The translations under genes were made by a program, and so were the position numbers. Positions 8,398-16,830 of a stretch of DNA of 64,000 bases are shown here, piece after piece. Position 1 is the first letter of the stretch, and every line of letters begins with the position of its first letter. The DNA comes from Cupriavidus sp. D384 (GTDB taxonomy: Bacteria > Pseudomonadota > Gammaproteobacteria > Burkholderiales > Burkholderiaceae): contig NZ_BBQI01000101.1 in the NCBI RefSeq assembly GCF_001652915.1, positions 1 through 64,000 on the forward strand, given 5' to 3'. The notes beneath the pieces were generated by a model, which saw nothing but the letters and a program-made list of their open reading frames with translations, was not told the DNA's origin and did no database searches.

Positions 8398-8706
8398 ATG
8401 AAACATCCCGTGGATTGCCTGTTCGGCGGCATCTTCCTGTCTGTGATCGTGACGGTGTTGGTGATGGTGCTGCTGGCACTGCTACCGCTCGACGCGCTGG
8501 GAGAAGGGCGCTTGACATATGTGCTGGCCGGGATGGGGGTATCCGCCTGTATCGTGTTCCCGCGCCCGCTGCTCAAGCGCACCCTGTGGCACGGCCGCGA
8601 TCCATTCGTGCTGGACGATGAACTCGACAACATGCTGATTGGCCGGGGCATTGGCCTGGTATGTGGTGCGGCGGCAGGGGTGTTTGTGCTCGGACAGTTC
8701 ATCTGA
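8398..8706 (+). CDS. Small three-helix membrane protein, unknown function
   Basis: The 102-aa product has three predicted membrane segments: about residues 9-31 (IFLSVIVTVLVMVLLALLPL), 40-58 and 82-101. It starts 3 nt after the stop of the preceding gene with an AGGAG ribosome binding site, so it is the last gene of the glycosylated-adhesin operon. I do not recognise a family. Position suggests a role in envelope assembly of the adhesin system, but it could be unrelated. A strong terminator follows at 8762. Confidence 0.7.
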   Translation: MKHPVDCLFGGIFLSVIVTVLVMVLLALLPLDALGEGRLTYVLAGMGVSACIVFPRPLLKRTLWHGRDPFVLDDELDNMLIGRGIGLVCGAAAGVFVLGQFI

Positions 8707-8761
8707 TCCGGCCGGTTCTCCGGAACCAGGCCATTGAACATCGTCAATGCGCCAAAAAAGG

Positions 8762-8789
8762 AAAGGCGCCGGAGTAATCCGGCGCCTTT
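8762..8789. terminator. Bidirectional rho-independent terminator
   Basis: An exact 12-bp stem (8762-8773 with 8778-8789, loop GTAA) is flanked by an A run on the left and a T run on the right. It lies between the convergent adhesin operon and the NTF2-like gene and can serve both. Confidence 0.9.
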
Positions 8790-8811
8790 TTCTTGTGCAC
8801 CCGCCAGGCGA

Positions 8812-9309
8812 TCAGTGCTTGGCGGCGGGCTCGGGCATGGCCGAGGAGTGGTGATGTGCAATCAGCCACTTGCCGTTCTGCCACTCATACACATAGGTGT
8901 ACCGCGCATGGACGGCACTGCCGTCGGCGAAGCGGAAGGTGTAGTTGCCCACGTCCTGCGCCACGTTGCAGCCGATCCGGATGAAACGGTCGTCGATGGT
9001 GCCCTGCGGCTTGTTCTTGAGGAACTTGACGAAGTAGTCCTTGATGGCCGCCGGGGTGTTACGGGCCTGGTTCGACACGGTCGGCAGCAGCACGCCATCG
9101 GGCGCGTAGTTGGCCACGACCTTGTCCGGATCGCCAGTGCGCAGCGAATCGTTCCAGCGATCGAACAGGCCGGCAATCTGCTGCTCGGTCGCGGCTGCAC
9201 ATGCCTGCGGCGCCGGCGCCTTGGCGGCGGTCTGCGCGGTGGCGGGCATCGAAGCAAACAGAACGCCTGCGGCGACGGTGATAAGAGAAGCGGCACCCAC
9301 GTATTTCAT
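8812..9309 (-). CDS. Exported SgcJ/EcaC-type NTF2-fold protein
   Basis: The 165-aa precursor has a clear signal peptide ending in PATAQ (residue 26). The mature part has the cone-fold pattern of the SgcJ/EcaC (CaMKII-association-like) group: IAGLFDRWNDSLRTGDPDKV, YAPDGVLLPTVS and a final strand YVYEWQNGKWLIAHHHSS. The function of exported members is not established; some family members are ligand-binding or isomerase-like. AGGAAA precedes the ATG at 9309. It stands alone, sharing a terminator with the adhesin operon. Confidence 0.8.
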   Translation of the reverse strand: MKYVGAASLITVAAGVLFASMPATAQTAAKAPAPQACAAATEQQIAGLFDRWNDSLRTGDPDKVVANYAPDGVLLPTVSNQARNTPAAIKDYFVKFLKNKPQGTIDDRFIRIGCNVAQDVGNYTFRFADGSAVHARYTYVYEWQNGKWLIAHHHSSAMPEPAAKH

Positions 9310-9496
9310 CGAAGTTTCCTGTGATCAGACTCGTCATCGCACCCTGGTGGGTGCGGTGCCGGTGAATCGGCACAGGTTGATTCTCGGGCGCCAACGTTAA
9401 CCGCAGGCCGCGCGTTCAATGAAGCGAGCCTGACGAAAGGATGAACGGAAGATGAACAGACTGCCGCAGCGGCGTTGCACTGTCGGGGCGTGATGC

Positions 9497-10177
9497 TCAG
9501 GGCGCGTCGTCGATCCGGTAGCCCAGCCCGCGCACGGTCTTCAACAGCGGCAGCGTGTGACCGTCGTCAATCTTGCCGCGCAGGCGTCGCACGTAGACAT
9601 CGACGATATTGGTCAGCGGGTCTTCGTTGGCGCCCCAGACGTTGGACAGAATGCGCTCGCGGCTGAACACGCGTCCCGGGGCGTTCATCAGCAGTTCCAG
9701 GAAGGCCAGCTCCTTTGCGGTCAGTGTGATGGGGTTGCCACCTCGCGTGACCTGCATGCGCTCGCGGTCGAGCACCAGGTCGGCTACCTGCAGTTGCTGG
9801 GCCTTGGGCTGTTGCTCGCGTCCGCGTCGCAGCAGCGCTTCGATTCGCGCCAGCAGTTCCTCGAACGCAAACGGTTTGGTGAGGTAGTCGTCGGCGCCCA
9901 GTCGCAGGCCGGCCACGCGGTCGCCCACATCGCTGAGCGATGTCAGGATCAGGATCGGCACATGATTGCGCTCGGCCCGCAGTGTCTGGCACAGCTCCAG
10001 GCCGTTGATGCCGGGCAGCATCAGGTCCAGCAGCAACAGCGCGGCATCGCCCCGGCGGGCCATGTCCAGGCCCTCGGGGCCGGTGCGCGCAAGCTGGACG
10101 AGATAACCCTCGGCCCGCAGGCCGCGCACCAGGAAATCGGCGACGCGCGCGTCGTCTTCAATGACCAGGATGTTCAT
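9497..10177 (-). CDS. OmpR/PhoB-family response regulator
   Basis: The 226-aa product has a receiver domain (residues 1-115; acidic pocket E7-D8-D9, phosphoacceptor Asp51 in LLLLDLMLPG, Lys in DDYLTKPFAFEEL) and a C-terminal winged helix (about 130-222; VYVRRLRGKI, VRGLGYRI). The start at 10177 (MNILVIEDD) is preferred to an upstream in-frame start at 10240 because the family begins exactly here. Its first 20 nt overlap the end of the histidine kinase gene, so the pair is co-transcribed and probably translationally coupled. The signal and target genes cannot be told from sequence. Confidence 0.93.
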   Translation of the reverse strand: MNILVIEDDARVADFLVRGLRAEGYLVQLARTGPEGLDMARRGDAALLLLDLMLPGINGLELCQTLRAERNHVPILILTSLSDVGDRVAGLRLGADDYLTKPFAFEELLARIEALLRRGREQQPKAQQLQVADLVLDRERMQVTRGGNPITLTAKELAFLELLMNAPGRVFSRERILSNVWGANEDPLTNIVDVYVRRLRGKIDDGHTLPLLKTVRGLGYRIDDAP

Positions 10178-11810
10178 GGTGTGGGGTGGCGTTGGCGGTA
10201 ACGACAGCATGGGGGCCGCCGGGGAGTTCGATACATGCACGCGTACCGTGAGGTTCGACCTGCGTCAGCGTGATGCTGCCGTGATGGGCCTGGACGATGG
10301 CCTGCGCAATCGACAGGCCGATGCCGGTGCCGTCGGCCCGATGCGCCCGGGCGCGCCGGCCCCGCACGAAACGTTCGAACACCAGTGCAAGTTCGTCGGC
10401 ATCGATGCCAATGCCACGGTCCTCCACTTCGATGCGCACGCCGGTCGGCGCCGCATGGCAGCGCAGGGACACGGTGCTGCCACGCGGCGAATAGCGGATG
10501 GCATTGTCGAGCAGGATCACAATGGCCTGGCGCAGCCGGTCGGCGTCGGCCATGACCGTGATGCCGCCGGTCGTGTCAGGGCATTGCAGCTGGATGCGCA
10601 CGTCATGCTCGGCGCCCAGCGCATCGGCAAAGTCGGCGGCGTCCTGCAGCAGCGGCAACAGCGCCACGCTCTGCGGCTGCATGACGAGCTGGTCAGCCTC
10701 GGCACGGGCAATCAGTAGCAGATCATTGATATGCCCGGTCAGCTGTTCGGCGGCGCCGACGATGTGCTGCAACGCCTGGCGGTATTCCTGCGCAGGCTTC
10801 TCGCCACCGCGCAGCGCGATCTCGGCCTCGCCCCGGATGGCGGTGGTGGGGGTGCGCAGTTCATGGCCCAGGTCGGCAAACAGCTGCCGGCGGCGCTGGT
10901 CGATGCGCTGGAGCGTTTCATGCGCGGAACTCAGTTCGGCAGTGCGCGCCTGGACGGCGTCCTCCAGGCGGCGCCGGGCCGCATCGGCATCGCTACGGTG
11001 TTGTTGCAGTTCGGCGGCCATGGCATTGAATCCTTCGGCCACGTGCTCGAACTCGTCGCCCGAGCGGATCGGCAGGCGGTAGTCCAGCGCGCCGGCGCGC
11101 AGCGCGCCCACACCTTCCAGCAACTGGTCCAGCGGACGCTTGAGGCGTCGCCCCAGTTGCCAGGCCAGCACGATGGCGGCCAGCAACGTCACGGCCGCCA
11201 TGCCGAAGGCCTGGGCGCGCACCCGGTCCAGCCCGCGCTCGGTGGCGGCCCGCGCCAGGGGCACGGCAGCCCGCTGACGATCGATCGCGCCATATAGCAG
11301 TTCCCTCAAATCGCGGCCGCGGGCCTTGTCGAAGACGTCATTCAGTTCCTGCCATACCCCGGCGAAGTCGGCGTCGCGCGGCAACGGCTGCAGGGCTACC
11401 AGCCGTTTTTCCACGGCGACGATATTGTCGCCAAGCAGGTCCGTCATGCTGGCCAGCGCGTTGACTTCGGGCGGGATGGGCACCCCGTCCAGCGCCGATA
11501 TTTCATTCCAGAGCACGATGTCGCGCTGCGCGAGTTCCCGCAGTCTGGCCGCGCCGGTCTTCATGCTGTCCAGCACGCGGTCGCGCACCTCGGGCGCGGC
11601 ATCGGCATTCATCAGCCGCTGCGATGCCCACACGCGCAGCCGCTGCTTGTTGGCGGACAGGTCCAGCAGTTCAGACAGGATGTCGCTGGCAAGCCGGCTG
11701 TGCTGCGCGTAGTCGTTGACGCGGTTGGCACCCCAGTAGACAAAGCCGGCCTGGATGCAGACCAGCGCCACGAGCAGGGCAAAGGCTAGAGAAAGGCGAA
11801 AGCGGAACAT
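10158..11810 (-). CDS. Two-component sensor histidine kinase
   Basis: The 550-aa protein has a membrane helix at residues 6-28, a periplasmic helical sensor region of about 175 residues, a second helix near 205-228, HAMP (about 230-280), a coiled coil, HisKA with His316 in ADLGHELRTP, and an HATPase with the N box LLDNAIRYSP and G boxes DRGIGI and GTGIGL. It should sense an envelope signal and phosphorylate the overlapping response regulator. Unlike many regulatory operons the kinase comes first. The sensor part resembles four-helix ligand-binding modules but no ligand can be named. Confidence 0.92.
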   Translation of the reverse strand: MFRFRLSLAFALLVALVCIQAGFVYWGANRVNDYAQHSRLASDILSELLDLSANKQRLRVWASQRLMNADAAPEVRDRVLDSMKTGAARLRELAQRDIVLWNEISALDGVPIPPEVNALASMTDLLGDNIVAVEKRLVALQPLPRDADFAGVWQELNDVFDKARGRDLRELLYGAIDRQRAAVPLARAATERGLDRVRAQAFGMAAVTLLAAIVLAWQLGRRLKRPLDQLLEGVGALRAGALDYRLPIRSGDEFEHVAEGFNAMAAELQQHRSDADAARRRLEDAVQARTAELSSAHETLQRIDQRRRQLFADLGHELRTPTTAIRGEAEIALRGGEKPAQEYRQALQHIVGAAEQLTGHINDLLLIARAEADQLVMQPQSVALLPLLQDAADFADALGAEHDVRIQLQCPDTTGGITVMADADRLRQAIVILLDNAIRYSPRGSTVSLRCHAAPTGVRIEVEDRGIGIDADELALVFERFVRGRRARAHRADGTGIGLSIAQAIVQAHHGSITLTQVEPHGTRACIELPGGPHAVVTANATPHHEHPGH

Positions 11811-11912
11811 GGCAGGATCTTGAGTTGCGCGCGGGGTTGCGCCGTGCGGCCGGTGTTACGCATAGACCGCGCAACACCGCCGGCCGTTCCGCCTTGCCTG
11901 ATGGGATCGGCG

Positions 11913-13316
11913 TCAGACTTCTCTGGTCAGCGCCTTGAAGTCAATCCACTGGTCGAACTGCTCGTTGGTGACGTGGCCCGAATCGATGGCCGCTTCGCGC
12001 AGCGACAGGTTCTTCTTGACCGCCAGCTTGGCGATCTCGGCGGCCTTGTCATAGCCGATATGCGGATTCAGCGCGGTCACCGACATCAGCGAGCGCTCCA
12101 GCAGTTCCTGGATGCGGGCACGGTCGGGCTCCACGCCTTCCACCATGTGCTCGGCGAAGCTGGCGGCCGCATCGGCCAGCAGTGTCACAGACTGCAACAG
12201 GCTGTAGATGATGACGGGCTTGTACGCGTTCAGCTCCAGCGTGCCCAGGCTGTTTGCCAGCGTGACCGTGGTGTGGTTGCCGATCACGCGGCAACAGACC
12301 ATGGCCAGTGCCTCGGCCTGGGTCGGATTGACCTTGCCGGGCATGATCGAAGATCCCGGCTCGTTGGCCGGCAACTGCAGTTCGGCAAAGCCTGCGCGCG
12401 GGCCGGAGCCCAGTAGCATGAAATCGCGGGCGATCTTCAGGAACGACGACGCCGTGGTATTGAGTGCGCCCGACAGGTCGGCCAGCGCATCGTGCGCGGC
12501 CTGCAGTGCGTAGCGGTTCGGTGCCGGTTCGAACGGCAGGCCGGTATAGCCGGCCAGTGCCCGCGCGAAGGCGGCGGCAAAGCCTTGCGGTGCGTTCAGG
12601 CCCGTGCCCACGGCCGTACCGCCCTGGGGCACCGGCATCGCGCGCAGCATGGCCTGCTGCAGGCGCGACTGTGCATCGCCCACCTGCGTCATGTAGCCAG
12701 AAAATTCCTGGCCCAGCGTCAGCGGCACCGCATCCTGCAGATGGGTGCGGCCAACCTTGACGATATCCGAGAAGGCTTCCACCTTCTTTGCGAAGGTCTG
12801 TTGCAGTTTCTCCAGCGACGGCAATAGTGTCTGCTGGATGGCGCGAGTGGCGGCGATATGCATCGCCGTCGGAAAACTGTCGTTCGACGACTGGCTGGCG
12901 TTGACGTGGTCGTTCGGGTGTACCGGCTTCTTGCTGCCCACCTCGCCGCCCAGCATCTGGATGGCGCGATTCGAGATGACCTCGTTGAGGTTCATGTTGG
13001 TCTGCGTGCCGGAACCGGTCTGCCAGACCGACAGCGGGAATTCGGCCGGCCACTTGCCGGCGATCACTTCCTCGGCGGCCTTCTCGATGGCGTCGGCCAC
13101 GTCTGGCTTGAGCACGCCCAGTTCGCGGTTGGCACGCGCGGCGCACAGTTTCAGGACCGCGAAGGCCTCGATCAGCGCCGGCGGCATCTTCTCGCTGCCA
13201 ATACGAAAATTCTGACGTGACCTTTCGGTCTGCGCACCCCAGAGATGATCGGCGGGGACGGCAACGTCTCCCAGGCTGTCTTTCTCGATGCGGGTGGCGG
13301 TGGACTTCTCGGACAT
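11913..13316 (-). CDS. fumC: Class II fumarate hydratase
   Basis: The 467-aa product is full length for FumC. The superfamily signature GSSIMPGKVNPTQ is at residues 321-333, with the mobile loop holding the catalytic Ser. The N-terminus TRIEKDSLGDVAVPADHLWGAQTERS and the KPVHPNDHVNASQSSND block are typical of FumC. It interconverts fumarate and malate in the TCA cycle in the cytoplasm and needs no iron-sulfur cluster, so it works under oxidative stress or iron limitation. AGGAG lies 9 nt upstream of ATG 13316. Confidence 0.97.
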   Translation of the reverse strand: MSEKSTATRIEKDSLGDVAVPADHLWGAQTERSRQNFRIGSEKMPPALIEAFAVLKLCAARANRELGVLKPDVADAIEKAAEEVIAGKWPAEFPLSVWQTGSGTQTNMNLNEVISNRAIQMLGGEVGSKKPVHPNDHVNASQSSNDSFPTAMHIAATRAIQQTLLPSLEKLQQTFAKKVEAFSDIVKVGRTHLQDAVPLTLGQEFSGYMTQVGDAQSRLQQAMLRAMPVPQGGTAVGTGLNAPQGFAAAFARALAGYTGLPFEPAPNRYALQAAHDALADLSGALNTTASSFLKIARDFMLLGSGPRAGFAELQLPANEPGSSIMPGKVNPTQAEALAMVCCRVIGNHTTVTLANSLGTLELNAYKPVIIYSLLQSVTLLADAAASFAEHMVEGVEPDRARIQELLERSLMSVTALNPHIGYDKAAEIAKLAVKKNLSLREAAIDSGHVTNEQFDQWIDFKALTREV

Positions 13317-13496
13317 GGACTGACTCCTACAGGAAAGAGGTCACAGTTGAATCTGAGCAGACCTAGAGGATAGCCGTCCGGTGGCATATGCGTCGCATAG
13401 CCCTGCCGCCGGCGTGTGCTTGCAAGCGCGGCCGGCGGCGGTTGCCTGGCAAAATGCCCGGGTCGATCTATGGTGCGATCAACGCGGACGAGGGGG

Positions 13497-13847
13497 TCAG
13501 GCGGTCATCTTCAGGCACATTTCCATACAGGTGGTGCACGCTTTGGCACATTCCTGGCAGTGCCAATGATCGTGCCGCTCGCATTCCTCGGCGCACCACT
13601 TGCACACTTCGGCACAGTCTTCGCAGACCAGCGGTGCAAACTCGCTGTTGCGCAGCATGTACGACGCGGCCAGGTTGGCAATGCCGGCGCAGTCCATGTC
13701 CAGCGCAATACAGCGGGTCATCTTCTTCGTGTCGGGCTCTTCCAGGCACGCCGCGGCACACTTCAGGCAAGCGGCAGCGGCGGCATTGCATGCCGCGATG
13801 CAATCGGCGTAACGGTTGAAGTTTTCCTGCACGGTGGGTCGAATCAT
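13497..13847 (-). CDS. Four-helix-bundle copper storage protein (Csp-like, cytosolic type)
   Basis: The 116-aa protein carries 17 cysteines, spaced mainly as CxxxC and CxxC along predicted helices (for example CIAACNAAAAACLKCAAAC and CEDCAEVCKWCAEEC), plus several His near residues 90-95. This is the DUF326/Csp pattern, where a four-helix bundle packed with Cys stores many Cu(I) ions. No signal peptide or Tat motif is present, so it resembles cytosolic Csp3 rather than exported Csp1. The ATG at 13847 has GGAGG six bases upstream; an earlier in-frame start at 13880 lacks this. Neighbours give no copper context. Confidence 0.9.
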   Translation of the reverse strand: MIRPTVQENFNRYADCIAACNAAAAACLKCAAACLEEPDTKKMTRCIALDMDCAGIANLAASYMLRNSEFAPLVCEDCAEVCKWCAEECERHDHWHCQECAKACTTCMEMCLKMTA

Positions 13848-14088
13848 CGGTGTCCTCCAAGGGGGATAAGGGGTAGGCAACCGTTATCCACAATAGCAGG
13901 CGGGCCGCGACCATGCCGGCTTGCGGGCTGCTGCACCGGGTTCACGGCCCAGTCGTCCGACTGTTCTACAATGGCCGCCACTGCAATGATTCTGTGACGC
14001 GCGTGGTTGCTCCGGCAAGTGGCGGATGACCGACGAAGCGTGCAGAAGGCAGTGATTGACACAATCCGCCAGTGGAAAGGACAGCATC

Positions 14089-14460
14089 ATGGGTGAGGCA
14101 AAACGGCGGGGTACGCCCGAGGAACGGGCGCAGCAGGCACAGGCGCGCATCGACGCGCTGCGGCCCGCACAGCTGGTCTGCGGATCTTGCAAGACCGCGT
14201 TTACGAATTTCGACGCCATTCCCGCTCCGGGGCTGCGTGGCATCGACGCGGTGTTCGGCGGCCAGTGCCCGAACTGCGGCAACGACGTGGTGGTGTTCAA
14301 GGGCGAATCGAAGGCTGTGGCCGAAGCCATGCTGGCCTACGAGCGCATGATGGGCGAGAACGCCAAGCTCGGTTACCAGTCGGCGGATGGCCGCCATGTG
14401 CCGTTCGACGCCGACGCGCCGCTGGCGTCGGATGCGTCCGACGAATCGACCAAGCACTGA
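14089..14460 (+). CDS. Conserved hypothetical zinc-ribbon protein
   Basis: The 123-aa product begins MGEAKRRGTPEERAQQAQAR, a basic helical N-terminus, followed by two CxxC knuckles (CGSC and CPNC) separated by about 35 residues, which suggests a zinc ribbon. The rest is acidic and low in structure. The ATG at 14089 has AAAGGA upstream and is preferred to the in-frame start at 14056. I do not recognise a defined function. Confidence 0.75.
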   Translation: MGEAKRRGTPEERAQQAQARIDALRPAQLVCGSCKTAFTNFDAIPAPGLRGIDAVFGGQCPNCGNDVVVFKGESKAVAEAMLAYERMMGENAKLGYQSADGRHVPFDADAPLASDASDESTKH

Positions 14461-14532
14461 CCGGGCGCTGCCGCCTGCCGGCGTGGCGGCTTTCAGCGCC
14501 GAAAGTCGTCACTCACCTGCGCTGGCAGCCGG

Positions 14533-16521
14533 TCACGCCGCCACTTCCAGCAATTCCGCCGGGCCGATCTCGTAGCGGCCCCGGCCCAGCGCCTTTGCGC
14601 GATACAGCAGCACATCGGCCATGCGCATCAGCGCTTCCTCGCTGAGCGGCGTGCCGCGATACAGCGCCACGCCGATGCTGACGTCCACATCGGTCACCAC
14701 CCCATCGAAATAGAACTGCCGGCCCACCGATTCCAGGATGGCTTCGGCCACGCGCCGCGCCCCCGCCGGGGATTCGATGTCGGGCAGGATCACGGCGAAT
14801 TCGTCGCCGCCAAGGCGTGCCACGTGGTCCTGGCTGCGCACGCAGCGGCGCAACCGCAATGCAAAGGACTGCAGCAGCAGGTCGCCGGTGGCGTGACCGT
14901 GGATGTCGTTCACGGCCTTGAAACGGTCCATGTCCAGGTAGAGCAGCGCCATCAGCTGATCCTCGCTCCGGCTCAGCGCCATGGCGTCGCGCAGATGCGC
15001 CTCGAACGCGCCGCGGTTCTGCAACTGGGTCAGGTGATCGGTGCGCGACAGATGGGACAGCCGCTGGTTTTCCTGCTTGCGCTGGGTGATGTCCAGCACG
15101 TGGATATGCACGCCCACCACCTGCTTGCCGTCCTCGCTCCATTCGGGGCGATAGCTGGTTTCCATCCAGTGGTGGTGCGGATATACGTACTCGCCCTCGA
15201 AGCTCACCACGCTGCCCGCCAGCGCCTGCTGCAGGTGCGGGCGGGCGCGCAGGTACCGTTCATCGCCCAGCAGTTCGCGTACGGTCATGCCACGGATCTG
15301 CTCGACCGACAGCCTGAACGCGCTTTCATACGCCGCGTTGTTGAAGACGTAGCGCTCGTCGTTGTCGATAAAGGCCAGCAGCGCGGGCAGGGTATCGGTC
15401 ACGGCGCGTAGCCGGCGCTCGCTGCGTGCCAGCTGCTGCCCGCGCTGGCGCACGTCGCGCATCAGGCGGATGAAGGCCCGCGTGACATCGCCGATCTCGT
15501 CGCGCTGCGGCCGCTGTGGCAGCCGTTCGAAGGCGTCCACGTCGCTGGCGCTGTCGCGTACCACCTGATGCAGCCGTGACAACGGTGTCAGCAACCTGCG
15601 TACCGCCAGCCAGATCAGCAGGGCCACCACGGCCAGGACGATGCCGGACATCATCAGGAAGCGCCGCTGCAACTGCCGCAGCGGTGTGTAGGCTTCGTGC
15701 GCCGGCAGCACGGCGACCAGTTCCCAGCCCGTGGTAGCCATCAGCCGCCGGGCGATCACGGGGCGCGTGGGGGTAAGGAATTCCAGCGGTCCCGCATTGT
15801 CGTCGACACCGCAGGTGTTGCCGGCGGCGCTGGCGGGCTGGTGGGCCTGCGCGGGGTCGGGATGCTGGATATACACCGGCGCCGCGCCGGCCGACACCAG
15901 GCAGTAGAACCCGGTGATCCCCAGCCGGCTATGGCCGATCTCCACCAGGAAGTTCGGATGCCCGAGGTTGAGCCAGCCGGCCACCAGGCCCAGGAACGTG
16001 CCGGATCGCGACAGGATCGGCACCGCCAGCAACGCGCCCATCGAGCCGTCGATGCGTGCCCGCAGCGGGGCGGCCACCACCACGTTGCGGGTTCGGGCCG
16101 CTTCCCGGAAATAGGCGCGGTCGCTGATATCGGCCGGGGCGGCGCCGCCCATGTTGAGCAGGGTGCCGTCGGCATCGGCCACCAGCACCGAATCGAAGGC
16201 CTCGGGCACAGGCACCGTGCGGGTCACGATCTCCCTGAGCCGGTTGCGCAGCGCCTCGGGCGACATGCCGTGCGTGGCCGACATCGGCCCGCTCAGTTGC
16301 GGCGCCAGGTGCGTCAGCATCACGATGCGGTCTTCCATGGCCGTATCGAGCTGGTCCACCGACAGCTTGACGATCGAGTCCTGCTGGTTCTGCAGCACAT
16401 CCTGCAGGTCGCGGTGCGCGTAGTAGAGCGAACCGAGCACGATGCCGCTGCCCAGCACGGCGGCAAGCACCGTGGTGATGAGCGCAATGCGCGCCTTGAG
16501 CGATGGCAGGAATCGGGGCAT
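14533..16521 (-). CDS. Membrane diguanylate cyclase (CACHE-HAMP-PAS-GGDEF)
   Basis: From ATG 16521 the product is 662 aa: membrane helix at residues 8-30, a periplasmic CACHE-type sensor of about 250 residues, second helix near 283-303, HAMP, a coiled coil, a PAS domain (LPALLAFIDNDERYVFNNAAYE onward) and a GGDEF domain with the intact active site RLGGDEFAVIL (GGDEF at 571-575). It should make c-di-GMP from GTP. An in-frame TTG at 16626 would add 35 Pro-rich residues before the membrane helix and is unlikely. It is divergent from the CHASE-GGDEF-EAL gene, so the two may share control and balance c-di-GMP. Confidence 0.92.
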   Translation of the reverse strand: MPRFLPSLKARIALITTVLAAVLGSGIVLGSLYYAHRDLQDVLQNQQDSIVKLSVDQLDTAMEDRIVMLTHLAPQLSGPMSATHGMSPEALRNRLREIVTRTVPVPEAFDSVLVADADGTLLNMGGAAPADISDRAYFREAARTRNVVVAAPLRARIDGSMGALLAVPILSRSGTFLGLVAGWLNLGHPNFLVEIGHSRLGITGFYCLVSAGAAPVYIQHPDPAQAHQPASAAGNTCGVDDNAGPLEFLTPTRPVIARRLMATTGWELVAVLPAHEAYTPLRQLQRRFLMMSGIVLAVVALLIWLAVRRLLTPLSRLHQVVRDSASDVDAFERLPQRPQRDEIGDVTRAFIRLMRDVRQRGQQLARSERRLRAVTDTLPALLAFIDNDERYVFNNAAYESAFRLSVEQIRGMTVRELLGDERYLRARPHLQQALAGSVVSFEGEYVYPHHHWMETSYRPEWSEDGKQVVGVHIHVLDITQRKQENQRLSHLSRTDHLTQLQNRGAFEAHLRDAMALSRSEDQLMALLYLDMDRFKAVNDIHGHATGDLLLQSFALRLRRCVRSQDHVARLGGDEFAVILPDIESPAGARRVAEAILESVGRQFYFDGVVTDVDVSIGVALYRGTPLSEEALMRMADVLLYRAKALGRGRYEIGPAELLEVAA

Positions 16522-16830
16522 GGGTCCAGTTGCGATGCCGGCATGGAAAGGCGGTGAGCCTGAAGGCAGGGCGGCTGAAGGGGGCCTGGCGTCCGAAAGG
16601 TCTTCCGGCGCGCCTGCACTTTCCAATGCAAGGGTATGACAAGGCAGCCGAAGGTATCACGGCTCACCCGTTTGAGGCAGCCCGGGCAACCCGGGGTTTG
16701 ACATGTCTCGAGTCCGGCGCCAGGCGCCCTTCGGGCACGGCGGCTCGCGTGTGGCTCGCATGTGTGTGTGCCGCCACTGTGCGGGCGTAAGTGGGCGGGT
16801 TATAGTGCGGCGGTCAATGTTGCGTAATGT
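16522..16830. other. Divergent promoter region of two c-di-GMP genes
   Basis: The 309 bases between the two divergent c-di-GMP genes hold no credible gene. No consensus promoter or long palindrome stood out by eye. The left 105 bases could be coding only if the cyclase starts at the unlikely TTG at 16626. Confidence 0.5.

Noticed and set aside
10158..10177. Kinase and response regulator overlap as a sign of frameshift
   Set aside because: A 20-nt overlap is common in two-component operons and both proteins are complete at their ends.
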